A stretch of 64,000 bases of DNA from positions 310,001-374,000 of the forward strand of contig NZ_JAVJSE010000038.1 of assembly GCF_040219615.1 (NCBI RefSeq), read 5' to 3'. The stretch is from Thalassobaculum_A sp040219615. GTDB lineage: Bacteria; Pseudomonadota; Alphaproteobacteria; Thalassobaculales; Thalassobaculaceae. The position numbers were made by a program, and so were the translations under genes. The notes beneath the pieces were generated by a model. That model saw only the letters and a program-made list of their open reading frames with translations. It searched no databases and was not told where the DNA came from. Below, piece by piece: positions 27,644 through 36,775 of the stretch. Every line of letters begins with the position of its first letter. Positions within the stretch are counted from its first letter, which is position 1.

Positions 27644-30016
27644 ATGCGGATCGGCACCAAGATCAGCGCCGGCTTTGCGGCAATGGTCGCCCTGACGATC
27701 GTTCTGGGCGTGGCCGGATGGATGGGCCTGGATCGCTATGCCGGGTCGGTGGAGGGAGCGGACGGCGTCGCCGCGATCGCCGAGAAGGTCGCCGCCGCCA
27801 ACGTCGACGCCCTGCGGTTCCGCGTCAGCGGCGACCAGGAAGCCGTCTCGCGTGCCAATACAGACCTGGGCGCTGCCGGTCAGGCCGCAGGAGAGATCGG
27901 GGCGGAAGAGCTGTCCGCGGCGATCCGGCGTTTCGAAACGGCGTTCGCCGACCTGGTGCGCCTCAGTGCGGAAGCCGACACCCTCACCGTGGAGATGCGC
28001 GCCAACACCGAAGGGCTGGAGCGCTTCGCCGGCATGATCCAGAAGCTCGAGCGCGCCCGCCACGCCCGGGTCGCCCAGGAGCGACAGGACGCGCTCGCCG
28101 AGCAGGAGAACAAGCTGAAGGGCGCCCAGGGCGCCGAGAAGCTGATGCGCGTCACCCTCACCGCCAGCCGGGAGCTCGCGCGATTTCGCCTCACGGGCGA
28201 CGAAACCGCCGCCGACGCCACGAAGGACGCCATCAGGAGCATGTTCCTGTCCGCGCTGTCGCTGAAGAAGGTGGCCGGCGACGGCTCGGGTGCGGCGTTG
28301 GCCGGCAAGCTGGCGTCGGCGGTCAATGATTACCGGCAGGCGTTCGACACGATGAGCAAGGCGGAGGCGAATACCGCTGCAGCCGACGCGGCAGCCGCCG
28401 ACCTCGACGCCGTCTCGACCGAGATCGGCAAGCTCGCCGCCGAGCTCGCCGCTATCGAGATCGACAGCTACAACGCCGCCCGGACCGTCGCCGACGCCGC
28501 GAACGAAGCCACGGAAAAAGCGGTCGCCGCCATGACCGGGGCGCTCGAAATGGTGGTCGACGTGCAGCGCGTCTCACTGGCCCGGGACGAGTTCGCGCGC
28601 AGCAGGAAGGAAGAGGCGGTCGCCGCCGTGCAATCGGCGATCGACAAGCTGGCCGTCGCGATCGACAAGCTGGCCGCCGAAGCCACGGAGAAGGCGACCC
28701 AGTCGGCGCTGGTGGCCGCGAAGCAGGAGGTCGCGACCTACCGTGCGTCGTTCGAGGCGATGGTCGCCGCATTCGGACAGCAGGCAGAAGCCGCCGCCGT
28801 CATGACCGCGGCCGCCCAGGAGGTGAACGCCACGGTCGAAAGTTCGATCGGGTCGTTCGCGGCGGCCCGCGACGCCGACGGCACGCTTGCCCGCACCGTC
28901 ATCGCCATCAGTACGGGCGGCGGCGCGATCCTGGCGATCCTGGTGGCGCTGGCCCTGGTCCGGGGAATCACCCGGCCGATCCGATCGATGACCGAAGCGA
29001 TGGACCGGCTGGCCGCCGACGACCTCGACGTCGAGGTGCCGGGTCGCGACCGCAGGGACGAAATCGCCGACATGGCCAAGGCCGTGCAGGTGTTCAAGGA
29101 CAACGCCGAGCGCATGCGCAGGCTGGAGGCCGAGAAGACCGAGGCCGACCGCCGGGCCGCCGACGAGAAACGGCGGACCATGGAGGAACTGGCCGGCAGC
29201 TTCGAGCGCTCGGTCGGTGGGGTCGTGCAGAGCCTCTCTGGGTTCGTGGGCGACGTGCGCGAGCGGGCCGAGGCCATGACCGAGACCTCGGAACAGGCCC
29301 GGCAGCGGGCGACCAGCGTGGCCAGCTCGTCCGAGGAAGCGAGCGCCAACGTCCAGGCGGTCTCGGCCGCCGCCGAGGAACTGGCGGCTTCGGTGACCGA
29401 GATCGGCAGCCAGGTGGCGCGCGCCGCGGAAATGGCCCGGCGGGCCAGCGAGGAGGCCCGCCGCGGCGACGCGCGCGTGCAGGCCCTCGCCGAGACCGCC
29501 ACCCGGATCGGCGACGTGATAACCCTGATCCAGGACATCGCCGAGCAGACCAACCTGCTGGCCCTGAACGCGACAATCGAGGCCGCCCGGGCGGGCGATG
29601 CCGGCAAGGGCTTCGCGGTCGTGGCCTCGGAGGTGAAGTCACTGGCCGGCCAGACCGCCAAGGCGACCGAGAACATCCGCGCCCAGATCGAGGAGATCCA
29701 GGGAAGCAGCCGCGACGCGGTCGCCGCGATCCAGTCGATCGGCGAAGCGGTCAGCGAACTCGACGCCATGAATGGCGCCGTCGCGGCGGCAGTGGAGGAG
29801 CAGAGCGCGACCACCAACGAGATCGCCCGAAACACCCAGGAAGCCGCCGCCGGCAGCAGCCTGGTGTCGAACGCGATCATCGACGTGTCGAGCGCCTCCG
29901 AGCGCACCGGCGAGAGCGCCACCGCCGTGCTCAACATGTGCGGTGAGCTTTCCGGCGCCGCCGACACCCTGAGCCGCGAGGTGCACGACTTCCTCGACCG
30001 CATCCGCAGCGGATGA
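27644..30016 (+). CDS. methyl-accepting chemotaxis protein (HBM-like sensor)
   Basis: Inner-membrane chemoreceptor, 790 residues. The first membrane helix is at about 11-31, then a ~385-residue all-helical periplasmic sensor of the helical-bimodular type, the second helix near 416-440, HAMP (RGITRPIRSMTEAMDRLAAD), and a cytoplasmic coiled-coil hairpin whose tip is EQTNLLALNATIEAARAGDA near 630-650. Ligands of such long helical sensors elsewhere are organic acids or similar; here unknown. No CheR-binding pentapeptide ends the protein. ATG 27644 is chosen because GGGGGAA lies at the right distance; TTG 27632 is in the ribosome-binding site. The upstream gap is strikingly A+T-rich. No cheA/cheW genes are in the window. 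Confidence 0.95.
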   Translation: MRIGTKISAGFAAMVALTIVLGVAGWMGLDRYAGSVEGADGVAAIAEKVAAANVDALRFRVSGDQEAVSRANTDLGAAGQAAGEIGAEELSAAIRRFETAFADLVRLSAEADTLTVEMRANTEGLERFAGMIQKLERARHARVAQERQDALAEQENKLKGAQGAEKLMRVTLTASRELARFRLTGDETAADATKDAIRSMFLSALSLKKVAGDGSGAALAGKLASAVNDYRQAFDTMSKAEANTAAADAAAADLDAVSTEIGKLAAELAAIEIDSYNAARTVADAANEATEKAVAAMTGALEMVVDVQRVSLARDEFARSRKEEAVAAVQSAIDKLAVAIDKLAAEATEKATQSALVAAKQEVATYRASFEAMVAAFGQQAEAAAVMTAAAQEVNATVESSIGSFAAARDADGTLARTVIAISTGGGAILAILVALALVRGITRPIRSMTEAMDRLAADDLDVEVPGRDRRDEIADMAKAVQVFKDNAERMRRLEAEKTEADRRAADEKRRTMEELAGSFERSVGGVVQSLSGFVGDVRERAEAMTETSEQARQRATSVASSSEEASANVQAVSAAAEELAASVTEIGSQVARAAEMARRASEEARRGDARVQALAETATRIGDVITLIQDIAEQTNLLALNATIEAARAGDAGKGFAVVASEVKSLAGQTAKATENIRAQIEEIQGSSRDAVAAIQSIGEAVSELDAMNGAVAAAVEEQSATTNEIARNTQEAAAGSSLVSNAIIDVSSASERTGESATAVLNMCGELSGAADTLSREVHDFLDRIRSG

Positions 30017-30174
30017 CCGCGGAACAGGTGATCATATCGCCGGATTTTCTGCAGTTTTGAGATAATGTTGCACCGCAAAACAAATTGACCTCGGGCGACC
30101 GGAAATTAACCGATCGTTAACCGCCGGCTTCTCCAATTCCCGCATTGGGTGATGGAGACCGGAGGATTTCGGAT

Positions 30175-32538
30175 ATGCGGATCGCCACCAGGATCGGTAT
30201 CGGCTTCGCCGCGGTGGTCGTCGTCACCGGGGTGCTCGGCACCGCCGGCTGGGTCGAGCTTCAGCGCTATTCCGCATCCGTCGACGACGCCGACCGGATG
30301 GCGGCGATCGCCGACGCCGCCCGGTCCGCGGGCAACGACATCGACGCCTATCAGAGCAGCCGGGCCCCGGACCGGATCGCAGCCGCCCGCGGCAAGCTGG
30401 CAGCCGCGCGCGAGACGGCCGCGAACGAAGAGCTCGGGCAGGTGGTCGCCGGGGTCGAACGGGTGGAAGCGGCATTCGACCGGCTGGTCGGCCTGACCGA
30501 GACTTCCGCGGCGAGCCTGAGCGACCTGTCCGATCGGGTGACCGCGATGGCGGCGGTGGCCGAGGCGATCGAGCGCCACGAGGACAAGCACTTCGCCGAC
30601 CTGACCGCGAGGCGCGACGAGGCGACCGCGGAGCAGCTGCGCCGCGTCGGTGCTGCCAGCCTGGCCGACGAACTCGGCCGGGCCACCCTGGAGGCGCAGT
30701 TCGCCACCTACAAGCTGCGCGCCGGCGAGGCCGACGCCGGCGCGAACGTCCGCAAGGCGCTGGCCACCATGACCAAGGCGGCGGCTGGGCTGCGCGAGCT
30801 GATCAGCACCGGCGCCGAGGCGCCGATCCTGGTCCAGCTCGGCCAGATCGTCGACGACTACCGGAAGGCCTTCGACAGCTGGAGCGAAGGCGGCGGCGCC
30901 GATGCGGATGTCGGCAAGACGCTCGACAAGGCGTCGCGCCGGATCAGCATGACCTCCGCCATCACCGCCCGCGCCCAGACGGACCACCGGCGGACCGCAC
31001 AGGCCAGCCTGGCCGACGTGTCCTCGCAGCTGACCAGCGCCTCCGGGACCATCGCCTCGGCCACCCGGACCACGGCCGACATCCGGCAGCTGCGCCAGTC
31101 GGTCAACGCGGTGTTCGAGACCGGCGGCAGTGCCGCGGCGGTCGCCGACGCCCGCCATGGGATCGAGGAGGTGCGGGCCGACCTCACCAGGCTCGGCGCC
31201 TCGGCCACCGAGCCGTCGACCCACGAGTCCCTGGCCAAGCTCGGCGGGCTGCTGGAGGAATACCGCGCCGGCCTCGACGCGGCGCTGGAGACCCTGACCG
31301 GCCGGGCCACCGCCGTCGAGACGATCAGGCTGGCCACCGCCGAGGTGCTGGCGGCCGTGCACGCCGCGGTCGAGCAGGTCGCCGCGGCGCGCAGCGCCGA
31401 GGGCGAGTTCGCGCGGACGGTTATCCTCGGGGCCACCGGCGGTGCCGTCGTGCTGGCGCTGATCGTCGCCATCGTGCTCGGGCGCGGGCTCACCGGGCCG
31501 ATCCGGGAGATGACCGGGTCGATGCGCCGGCTGGCCGACAACGACCTCGAGGTCGAGGTTCCCGGTCTGCGGCGCCGCGACGAGATCGCCGACATCGCCC
31601 AGGCGGTGCAGGTCTTCAAGGACAATGCGCTGCGCATGCGCGAGATGGAGTCCCGGCAGGCCGAGGCCGGCCGCCGGGCCGAGGATGAGAAACGCCGGCT
31701 GATGGACGAGCTGGCCGGCAGCTTCGAGGCGACGGTCGGCGCCATCGTCCAGGGCCTGGCCGGCTACGTCTCCGACGTGCGGGCCCGGGCCGAGGCCATG
31801 AGCCAGGCGACCGACGAGGCCCGGTCGCAGGCGACCGTGGTGGCCGGCTCGTCGGAACGGTCCAGCACGAACGTGCAGGCGGTGTCGGCGGCGGCCGAGC
31901 AACTGGCCGCGACCGTCACCGAGATCGGTCAGCAGGTCGGGCGCGCCGCGGCGATGTCGCGGCAGGCGACCGAGGAAGCCAGGCGCGGCGACGGCCGGGT
32001 GCAGGCGCTGGCGGCGACGGCCCAGCAGATCGGCGAGGTTCTGACCCTGATCACCGACATCGCCGAGCAGACCAACCTGCTGGCGCTCAACGCCACCATC
32101 GAGGCGGCCCGTGCGGGCGAAGCCGGCCGGGGCTTCGCGGTCGTGGCCTCGGAAGTGAAGTCGCTGGCCGGCCAGACCGCCAAGGCGACCGAGAACATCC
32201 GCGCCCAGATCGAGGAGATCCAGGCGGCCAGCCGCGATGCCGTCGACACCATCAAGTCGATCGCCGAAGTGGTTCAGTCGCTGGAGCAGATGAACTCCGC
32301 GGTCGCCTCGGCAGTCGAGCAACAGGGCGCCACCACCCAGGAGATCGCCCGCAACACCCAGGAAGCCGCGTCCGGCGCCAGCCTGGTCTCGTCGGGGATC
32401 GCCGACGTGTCGGCGGCATCCGAGCGCACCGGCGAGGGTGCCGCCGAGGTGCTGCACATGTGCGGCGAACTGGCGGCCTCCACCGGCACCCTGGAGCGCG
32501 AGGTCGGCGAGTTCGTCCGGCGGATCCGGACCGGCTGA
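30175..32538 (+). CDS. methyl-accepting chemotaxis protein (HBM-like sensor), tandem paralogue
   Basis: Second chemoreceptor, 787 residues, with the same layout as its upstream neighbour: membrane helix 1 (~5-27), long helical periplasmic domain, helix 2 (~412-437), HAMP (RGLTGPIREMTGSMRRLADN) and signalling hairpin. The periplasmic halves differ widely, whereas the signalling halves are very alike, including a stretch of about 60 identical bases (29643-29701 vs 32163-32223). This indicates duplication with divergence of ligand specificity. GGAGGA upstream fixes ATG 30175; the frame is open to 30145. A 158-bp A+T-rich gap before it may hold its own promoter. Confidence 0.95.
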   Translation: MRIATRIGIGFAAVVVVTGVLGTAGWVELQRYSASVDDADRMAAIADAARSAGNDIDAYQSSRAPDRIAAARGKLAAARETAANEELGQVVAGVERVEAAFDRLVGLTETSAASLSDLSDRVTAMAAVAEAIERHEDKHFADLTARRDEATAEQLRRVGAASLADELGRATLEAQFATYKLRAGEADAGANVRKALATMTKAAAGLRELISTGAEAPILVQLGQIVDDYRKAFDSWSEGGGADADVGKTLDKASRRISMTSAITARAQTDHRRTAQASLADVSSQLTSASGTIASATRTTADIRQLRQSVNAVFETGGSAAAVADARHGIEEVRADLTRLGASATEPSTHESLAKLGGLLEEYRAGLDAALETLTGRATAVETIRLATAEVLAAVHAAVEQVAAARSAEGEFARTVILGATGGAVVLALIVAIVLGRGLTGPIREMTGSMRRLADNDLEVEVPGLRRRDEIADIAQAVQVFKDNALRMREMESRQAEAGRRAEDEKRRLMDELAGSFEATVGAIVQGLAGYVSDVRARAEAMSQATDEARSQATVVAGSSERSSTNVQAVSAAAEQLAATVTEIGQQVGRAAAMSRQATEEARRGDGRVQALAATAQQIGEVLTLITDIAEQTNLLALNATIEAARAGEAGRGFAVVASEVKSLAGQTAKATENIRAQIEEIQAASRDAVDTIKSIAEVVQSLEQMNSAVASAVEQQGATTQEIARNTQEAASGASLVSSGIADVSAASERTGEGAAEVLHMCGELAASTGTLEREVGEFVRRIRTG

Positions 32539-32559
32539 CCGGGCCCGGGTGGCGGTGCC

Positions 32560-33162
32560 TCAGGGCCGCTCGATGATCGGCACCTGGGGTGCCGCGTCCC
32601 TGGGCAGGGCCCCGGTCAGGCGCGGGTCGTCGGCGATCTCGATCTGCTGGCGGAACGGCACGAAGCCGGAGCGCCGGTAGAACGACAGCGCCGCCGGATG
32701 GTCGAAGGTGCAGGTATGCACCCACAGCCGCGTGATCGGATGCGCCCATGCCCGTTCGAGCGCCCGGTTCATCAGCCAGCGCCCCGCCCCAGTCCCCTGC
32801 GCCGCCGCCGTCAGCCCGAAGAACGCCAGTTCGCATTCCCCCGGCTCGCGGAAATCGAGCTCCAGCAGTCCCTCCGGCATTCCGTCGACCTCGAGCGCGT
32901 ACACCTCTACCGCCGGGGCGTGCAGGATCGCGGCGAGCGCGTCGTCGGGCATCGACATCCGCGAGAACCACAGCCAGTCCTGGCCGACCCGGCGATACAG
33001 GTCGCGGTACCAGTCCAGGTCGGGCCGCTCGACCCGGCGCAGCGTCCAGCCGTCCGCCGGTCGCTCGGGCCGGGCCTCGGGCCGTGCCGTCATCTGCAGC
33101 GAGGTCACCACCGCGGCCTGCTTGCCGGGCGGCACGTCGATATACCCGTCGGGAAGGTTCAT
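32560..33162 (-). CDS. GNAT family N-acetyltransferase
   Basis: 200-residue predicted acetyltransferase. The acetyl-CoA-binding loop is LTAAAQGTGAGRWLMNRALE, followed by the C-terminal TFDHPAALSFYRRSGFVP typical of the fold. The N-terminal part has DWLWFSRMSMPDDAL, found in a common alphaproteobacterial subgroup annotated only as GNAT. Start MNLPDGYIDVPPGK at 33162 follows AGGA; the longer open frame upstream crosses the promoter. The substrate is unknown. It is convergent with the second chemoreceptor and divergent from the RraA-like gene. Confidence 0.9.
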   Translation of the reverse strand: MNLPDGYIDVPPGKQAAVVTSLQMTARPEARPERPADGWTLRRVERPDLDWYRDLYRRVGQDWLWFSRMSMPDDALAAILHAPAVEVYALEVDGMPEGLLELDFREPGECELAFFGLTAAAQGTGAGRWLMNRALERAWAHPITRLWVHTCTFDHPAALSFYRRSGFVPFRQQIEIADDPRLTGALPRDAAPQVPIIERP

Positions 33163-33198
33163 GGGGGGTCCTGCATCGGTCCTGTCATTGCCGGGCGA

Positions 33199-33227
33199 GC
33201 TATAGACCGCCTCGCGGTCCCGGAAAA
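33199..33227 (-). promoter_or_regulatory. sigma70-type promoter of the GNAT gene
   Basis: On the minus strand TTTTCC (33227-33222), a 17-bp spacer and TATAGC (33204-33199) lie 37 bp before the start codon at 33162. The spacing matches the other predicted promoters in the window. Confidence 0.5.
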
Positions 33228-33310
33228 CCGGGATCGCGCCCGGCGCGCCGTGCTGGACGCAGCCCCCCTGCCGCGAGCTATGCTCCGGCAGACCCTGGAG
33301 GAGACGACCC

Positions 33311-33958
33311 TTGGACCTGAACAGCCTGCGCCGCGGCTTTGCCGACATCGCCACCAGCACCATCGCCAACGCCCTCGACGACCTGGGCGTCCACGGCGTC
33401 ATCGTCGGCCTGCGGGCCGTGGTGCCGGGCACCAAGGCGATCGGCCCGGCGGTCACCGTGCGCGAGCAGACCGCGGCCTACGGCACCTTCCCGGTCGAGG
33501 ACTTCAAGGTCGGCCACATGATCGAGGCGGCCGCCCCCGGCTCGGTCATCGTGGTCGACAACGGCGGCAACCCGGTCTCGACCTGGGGCGGGATGGCCAG
33601 CCGGGCGGCCCAGGTCAAGGGCGTGGCCGGCCTGATCGTCGAGGGCGGCGTGCGCGACTGGGAGGAGCAGCAGCAGTTCCGATTCCCGCTGTTCGCCCGC
33701 CACGTCGTGCCGACCCCCGGCAAGACCCGCATCAAGGTCGAGGCGATCGGCGAGCCCGTCACCATCGAGGGCGTGCTGATCCGGCCGGGCGACCTGATCG
33801 TCGCCGACGGCTCCGGCATCTGCGTGCTGCCGATCGAGAAGGCCGAGACGATCCTGCAGCTGGCGTCGAAGTTCGCCGCCGACGACCGGCAGGCCGAGGA
33901 CGAGATCGCCAAGGGGCTGTCCTTCCGCGAAGCGCTCGCCAAGTTCGCGAAGATCTGA
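33311..33958 (+). CDS. RraA family protein (HMG/CHA aldolase-like)
   Basis: 215-residue member of the RraA-like superfamily. The metal/oxalate-binding signature GGVRDW (about residues 115-120), preceded by VDNGGNPVSTWGGMAS and followed by the acidic C-terminal region, points to the divalent-metal-dependent 4-hydroxy-4-methyl-2-oxoglutarate / 4-carboxy-4-hydroxy-2-oxoadipate aldolase branch rather than to the RNase E inhibitor. No aromatic-degradation genes are nearby, so the substrate is open. It uses a TTG start with a strong GGAGGAG ribosome-binding site. A PilZ gene follows 31 bp downstream. Confidence 0.9.
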   Translation: MDLNSLRRGFADIATSTIANALDDLGVHGVIVGLRAVVPGTKAIGPAVTVREQTAAYGTFPVEDFKVGHMIEAAAPGSVIVVDNGGNPVSTWGGMASRAAQVKGVAGLIVEGGVRDWEEQQQFRFPLFARHVVPTPGKTRIKVEAIGEPVTIEGVLIRPGDLIVADGSGICVLPIEKAETILQLASKFAADDRQAEDEIAKGLSFREALAKFAKI

Positions 33959-33989
33959 GAAGAAGGCGCGTCACTGGGTGGAGGGCAGC

Positions 33990-34454
33990 ATGACCGAGGA
34001 CGTCGCCGAGCAGTCGCTGTCGGACCGGCTCGCCCGGGTGCAGGAGAACCTGCGCGGCCTCCTCGACCGTGCGGCCGACCCGGCCGCCGTGGACGCGCTG
34101 GAAGCCGCCGCCCACGAGATCGGCCTGGTCCGCCTGATCCTCGACACCCCGCGCCCCGGTTCCCGCCGCGTCCACATGCGGGTGCCCGAGACCATCGGGA
34201 CCGCCCTGCTGGTCGGCGGGCGCGAGGTCGATGCGGCGATCGTCGACATCTCGGTCGGCGGCGTCGGGCTTGTCACCGACGAACGGCTGCCCACCGGGAC
34301 CCGGCTGAAGGTGGCGGTCCCGCCGGTCGGCTGGATCGAGGCCGAGGTGGTCGCCGGCGAAGGCGACCGGCTGCACCTGCGGTTTCACGCCGGCCTGGCC
34401 GACACCGACCAGCAGCGCGCCCTGCTCGACCTGGTGCTGCGGCACTACGAGTAG
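33990..34454 (+). CDS. PilZ domain protein
   Basis: 154-residue cytoplasmic protein with a C-terminal PilZ domain, the usual c-di-GMP receptor. The arginine motif is in GSRRVHMRV (about 54-62) and the DxSxxG motif is DISVGGVGL (about 87-95), so c-di-GMP binding is plausible. The N-terminal ~45 residues are helical and may be a coiled coil. ATG 33990 has GGAGGG at proper spacing; the GTG at 33978 lies inside that region. The output is unknown. A diguanylate cyclase is encoded in the window at 60377-61432. Confidence 0.9.
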   Translation: MTEDVAEQSLSDRLARVQENLRGLLDRAADPAAVDALEAAAHEIGLVRLILDTPRPGSRRVHMRVPETIGTALLVGGREVDAAIVDISVGGVGLVTDERLPTGTRLKVAVPPVGWIEAEVVAGEGDRLHLRFHAGLADTDQQRALLDLVLRHYE

Positions 34455-34494
34455 CCGGACCGCGGGCGAATTTCCGGCGTCGCCCGCTCGGGGC

Positions 34495-34523
34495 TTCCAC
34501 CGCCGCTCCGTTCGCCCTATGTT
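34495..34523 (+). promoter_or_regulatory. promoter of uvrB, probably giving a leaderless mRNA
   Basis: TTCCAC (34495-34500), a 17-bp spacer and TATGTT (34518-34523) form a -35/-10 pair. The transcription start should fall at about 34529-34531, that is at the ATG of 34531. The upstream in-frame ATG at 34519 lies within the -10 box and so cannot be the start of this transcript. No SOS box of the alphaproteobacterial GAAC-N7-GAAC/GTTC type was noticed here. Confidence 0.6.
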
Positions 34524-34530
34524 CCCGTCC

Positions 34531-36738
34531 ATGAGCAGTCAGATCGCCGAGCGTGAACGGCCGGGGCCGCTGCATGGCGCGGTCGCCCCGGACCTCAAGT
34601 CCGACGTGGCGCGCCAGGATGCCGGCGTGCCGTTCCAGGTGGTGTCCGAGTTCGCGCCGGCCGGCGACCAGCCGCAGGCCATCGAGGCGCTGATCGCCGG
34701 CGTGCGGGCGAACGAGCTCGACCAGGTTCTGCTCGGGGTCACCGGCTCCGGCAAGACCTTCACCATTGCCCACGTGATCCAGGAGATCAAACGGCCGACC
34801 CTGATCCTGGCCCCCAACAAGACCCTGGCGGCCCAGCTCTACGGCGAGATGAAGAGCTTCTTCCCGCACAACGCGGTGGAGTATTTCGTCTCCTACTACG
34901 ACTACTACCAGCCGGAAGCCTACGTCCCGCGCACCGACACTTTCGTCGAGAAGGAGGCGTCGGTGAACGAGCAGATCGACCGGATGCGGCACTCGGCGAC
35001 CCGCGCGCTGCTGGAGCGCGACGACGTCATCATCGTCGCCTCGGTGTCCTGCATCTACGGCATCGGCGCGGTCGAGACCTACGGCAACATGATCGTCACC
35101 CTCAAGGTCGGCGCGACGGTCGACCGCAACCAGGTGATGCGCCGGCTGGTCGAGCTGCAGTACAAGCGCAACGACGCCAGCTTCCACCGCGGCACCTTCC
35201 GGGTGCGCGGCGACAGCCTGGAGATCTTCCCGGCCCACCTGGAAGACCGCGCCTGGCGGCTGTCGCTGTTCGGCGACGAACTCGAGGCGATCCACGAGTT
35301 CGACCCGCTGACCGGCGAGAAGACCGCCAGCCTGGAGCAGGTCCGGGTGTTCGCGAACTCGCACTACGTCACCCCGAAGCCGACGCTGCAGCAGGCCGCC
35401 CGGTCGATCAAGGAGGAGCTCAAGCAGCGCCTCGACGAGATGCACCGGGCCGGCAAGCTGCTGGAGGCGCAGCGCCTGGAGCAGCGCACCACCTTCGACA
35501 TGGAGATGATCGAGGCCACCGGCTCCTGCGCCGGCATCGAGAACTACTCGCGCTACCTCTCCGGCCGCGCGCCGGGCGAGCCGCCGCCGACCCTGTTCGA
35601 GTACCTGCCGCGGAACGCCATGCTGATCGTCGACGAGAGCCACGTGACGGTTCCGCAGATCGGCGGCATGTACAAGGGCGACTACGCCCGCAAGTACACG
35701 CTGTCGGAATACGGCTTCCGGCTGCCGTCCTGCATGGACAACCGACCGCTCAAGTTCGAGGAGTGGGAGGACATGCGGCCGCAGACCGTGTTCGTGTCGG
35801 CGACCCCGGGACCTTGGGAGATGGAGCGCACCGGCGGCGTATTCGTCGAGCAGGTGGTGCGGCCGACCGGGCTGATCGACCCGGTCTGCGAGATCCGGCC
35901 GACCAAGAACCAGGTCGACGACGTGATCGCCGAGTGCCAGGACGCGGCGGCGCGCGGCCACCGGGTGCTGATCACGGTGCTGACCAAGAAGATGGCCGAG
36001 GCGCTGACCGAGTACATGAACGAGGCCGGCATCAAGGTCCGCTACATCCACTCCGACGTGGAGACCCTGGAGCGCATCGAGATCATCCGGGATCTCAGGC
36101 TCGGGATCTTCGACGTGCTGATCGGCATCAACCTGCTGCGCGAGGGCCTGGACATCCCGGAATGCGCGCTGGTCTGCATCCTGGACGCCGACAAGGAGGG
36201 CTACCTGCGCTCCAAGACCTCGCTGGTGCAGACCATCGGCCGGGCGGCCCGCAACATCGACGGCCGGGTGCTGCTGTACGCCGACCAGATGACCGCCAGC
36301 CTGGACTACGCGCTCGGCGAGACCCAGCGCCGGCGCGAGCGGCAGATGGAGTACAACGCGAAACACGGCATCACGCCGGAGAGCGTGAAGAAGAACATCG
36401 GCGACATCCTCTCCAGCGTCTACGAGCGCGGCGACCACGTCACCGTCGACACCGGCTCCGAGGAAGGCGATCTGGTCGACAAGCCGATCCGCCAGATCAT
36501 CGAGGAGCTGGAGGTCCGCATGAAGGCGGCCGCCGCCGACCTGGAGTTCGAGGAGGCGGCCCGCATCCGCGACGAGCTGAAGCGCCTGGAGGCGGCCGAG
36601 CTCGGCATGACCCTGGAGGGCAAGCCGCTGCCGAAGGGCGCTGTCGTCAGGCTGAAGGTGCCGATCCAGCCGCCCAGCGGCCGCCCGCCCGAGAAGGGTC
36701 GCGGCAGCGGCCGGCGGCCGCCGCGCCGGGGGCGGTAG
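34531..36738 (+). CDS. uvrB: excinuclease ABC subunit UvrB
   Basis: Damage-verifying helicase-like subunit of nucleotide excision repair, partner of UvrA and UvrC; 735 residues. The Walker A motif is GVTGSGKTFT, the DNA-gripping beta-hairpin region is YYDYYQPEAYVPRTDTF, and helicase motifs continue to QTIGRAARN. The C-terminal UVR motif that binds UvrC is present (MKAAAADLEFEEAARIRDEL). A basic, Pro/Gly/Arg-rich tail of ~30 residues follows and is atypical. The N-terminus has an extra ~35 residues before FQVVSEFAPAGDQPQAI. Start 34531 is chosen from the promoter position; 34519 is the longer alternative. uvrC is 4.6 kb downstream on the same strand. Confidence 0.98.
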   Translation: MSSQIAERERPGPLHGAVAPDLKSDVARQDAGVPFQVVSEFAPAGDQPQAIEALIAGVRANELDQVLLGVTGSGKTFTIAHVIQEIKRPTLILAPNKTLAAQLYGEMKSFFPHNAVEYFVSYYDYYQPEAYVPRTDTFVEKEASVNEQIDRMRHSATRALLERDDVIIVASVSCIYGIGAVETYGNMIVTLKVGATVDRNQVMRRLVELQYKRNDASFHRGTFRVRGDSLEIFPAHLEDRAWRLSLFGDELEAIHEFDPLTGEKTASLEQVRVFANSHYVTPKPTLQQAARSIKEELKQRLDEMHRAGKLLEAQRLEQRTTFDMEMIEATGSCAGIENYSRYLSGRAPGEPPPTLFEYLPRNAMLIVDESHVTVPQIGGMYKGDYARKYTLSEYGFRLPSCMDNRPLKFEEWEDMRPQTVFVSATPGPWEMERTGGVFVEQVVRPTGLIDPVCEIRPTKNQVDDVIAECQDAAARGHRVLITVLTKKMAEALTEYMNEAGIKVRYIHSDVETLERIEIIRDLRLGIFDVLIGINLLREGLDIPECALVCILDADKEGYLRSKTSLVQTIGRAARNIDGRVLLYADQMTASLDYALGETQRRRERQMEYNAKHGITPESVKKNIGDILSSVYERGDHVTVDTGSEEGDLVDKPIRQIIEELEVRMKAAAADLEFEEAARIRDELKRLEAAELGMTLEGKPLPKGAVVRLKVPIQPPSGRPPEKGRGSGRRPPRRGR

Positions 36739-36775
36739 GCGGGCCAGGCCGGCGGGGCAGACGCCAGGCGGCCCT

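Noticed and set aside
30106..32457. 783-residue open frame on the minus strand
   Set aside because: Antisense shadow of the second chemoreceptor, dominated by Gly/Arg/Asp/Leu.
34519..34530. ATG 34519 as the uvrB start
   Set aside because: It lies inside the TATGTT -10 box, so the mRNA from that promoter cannot include it.
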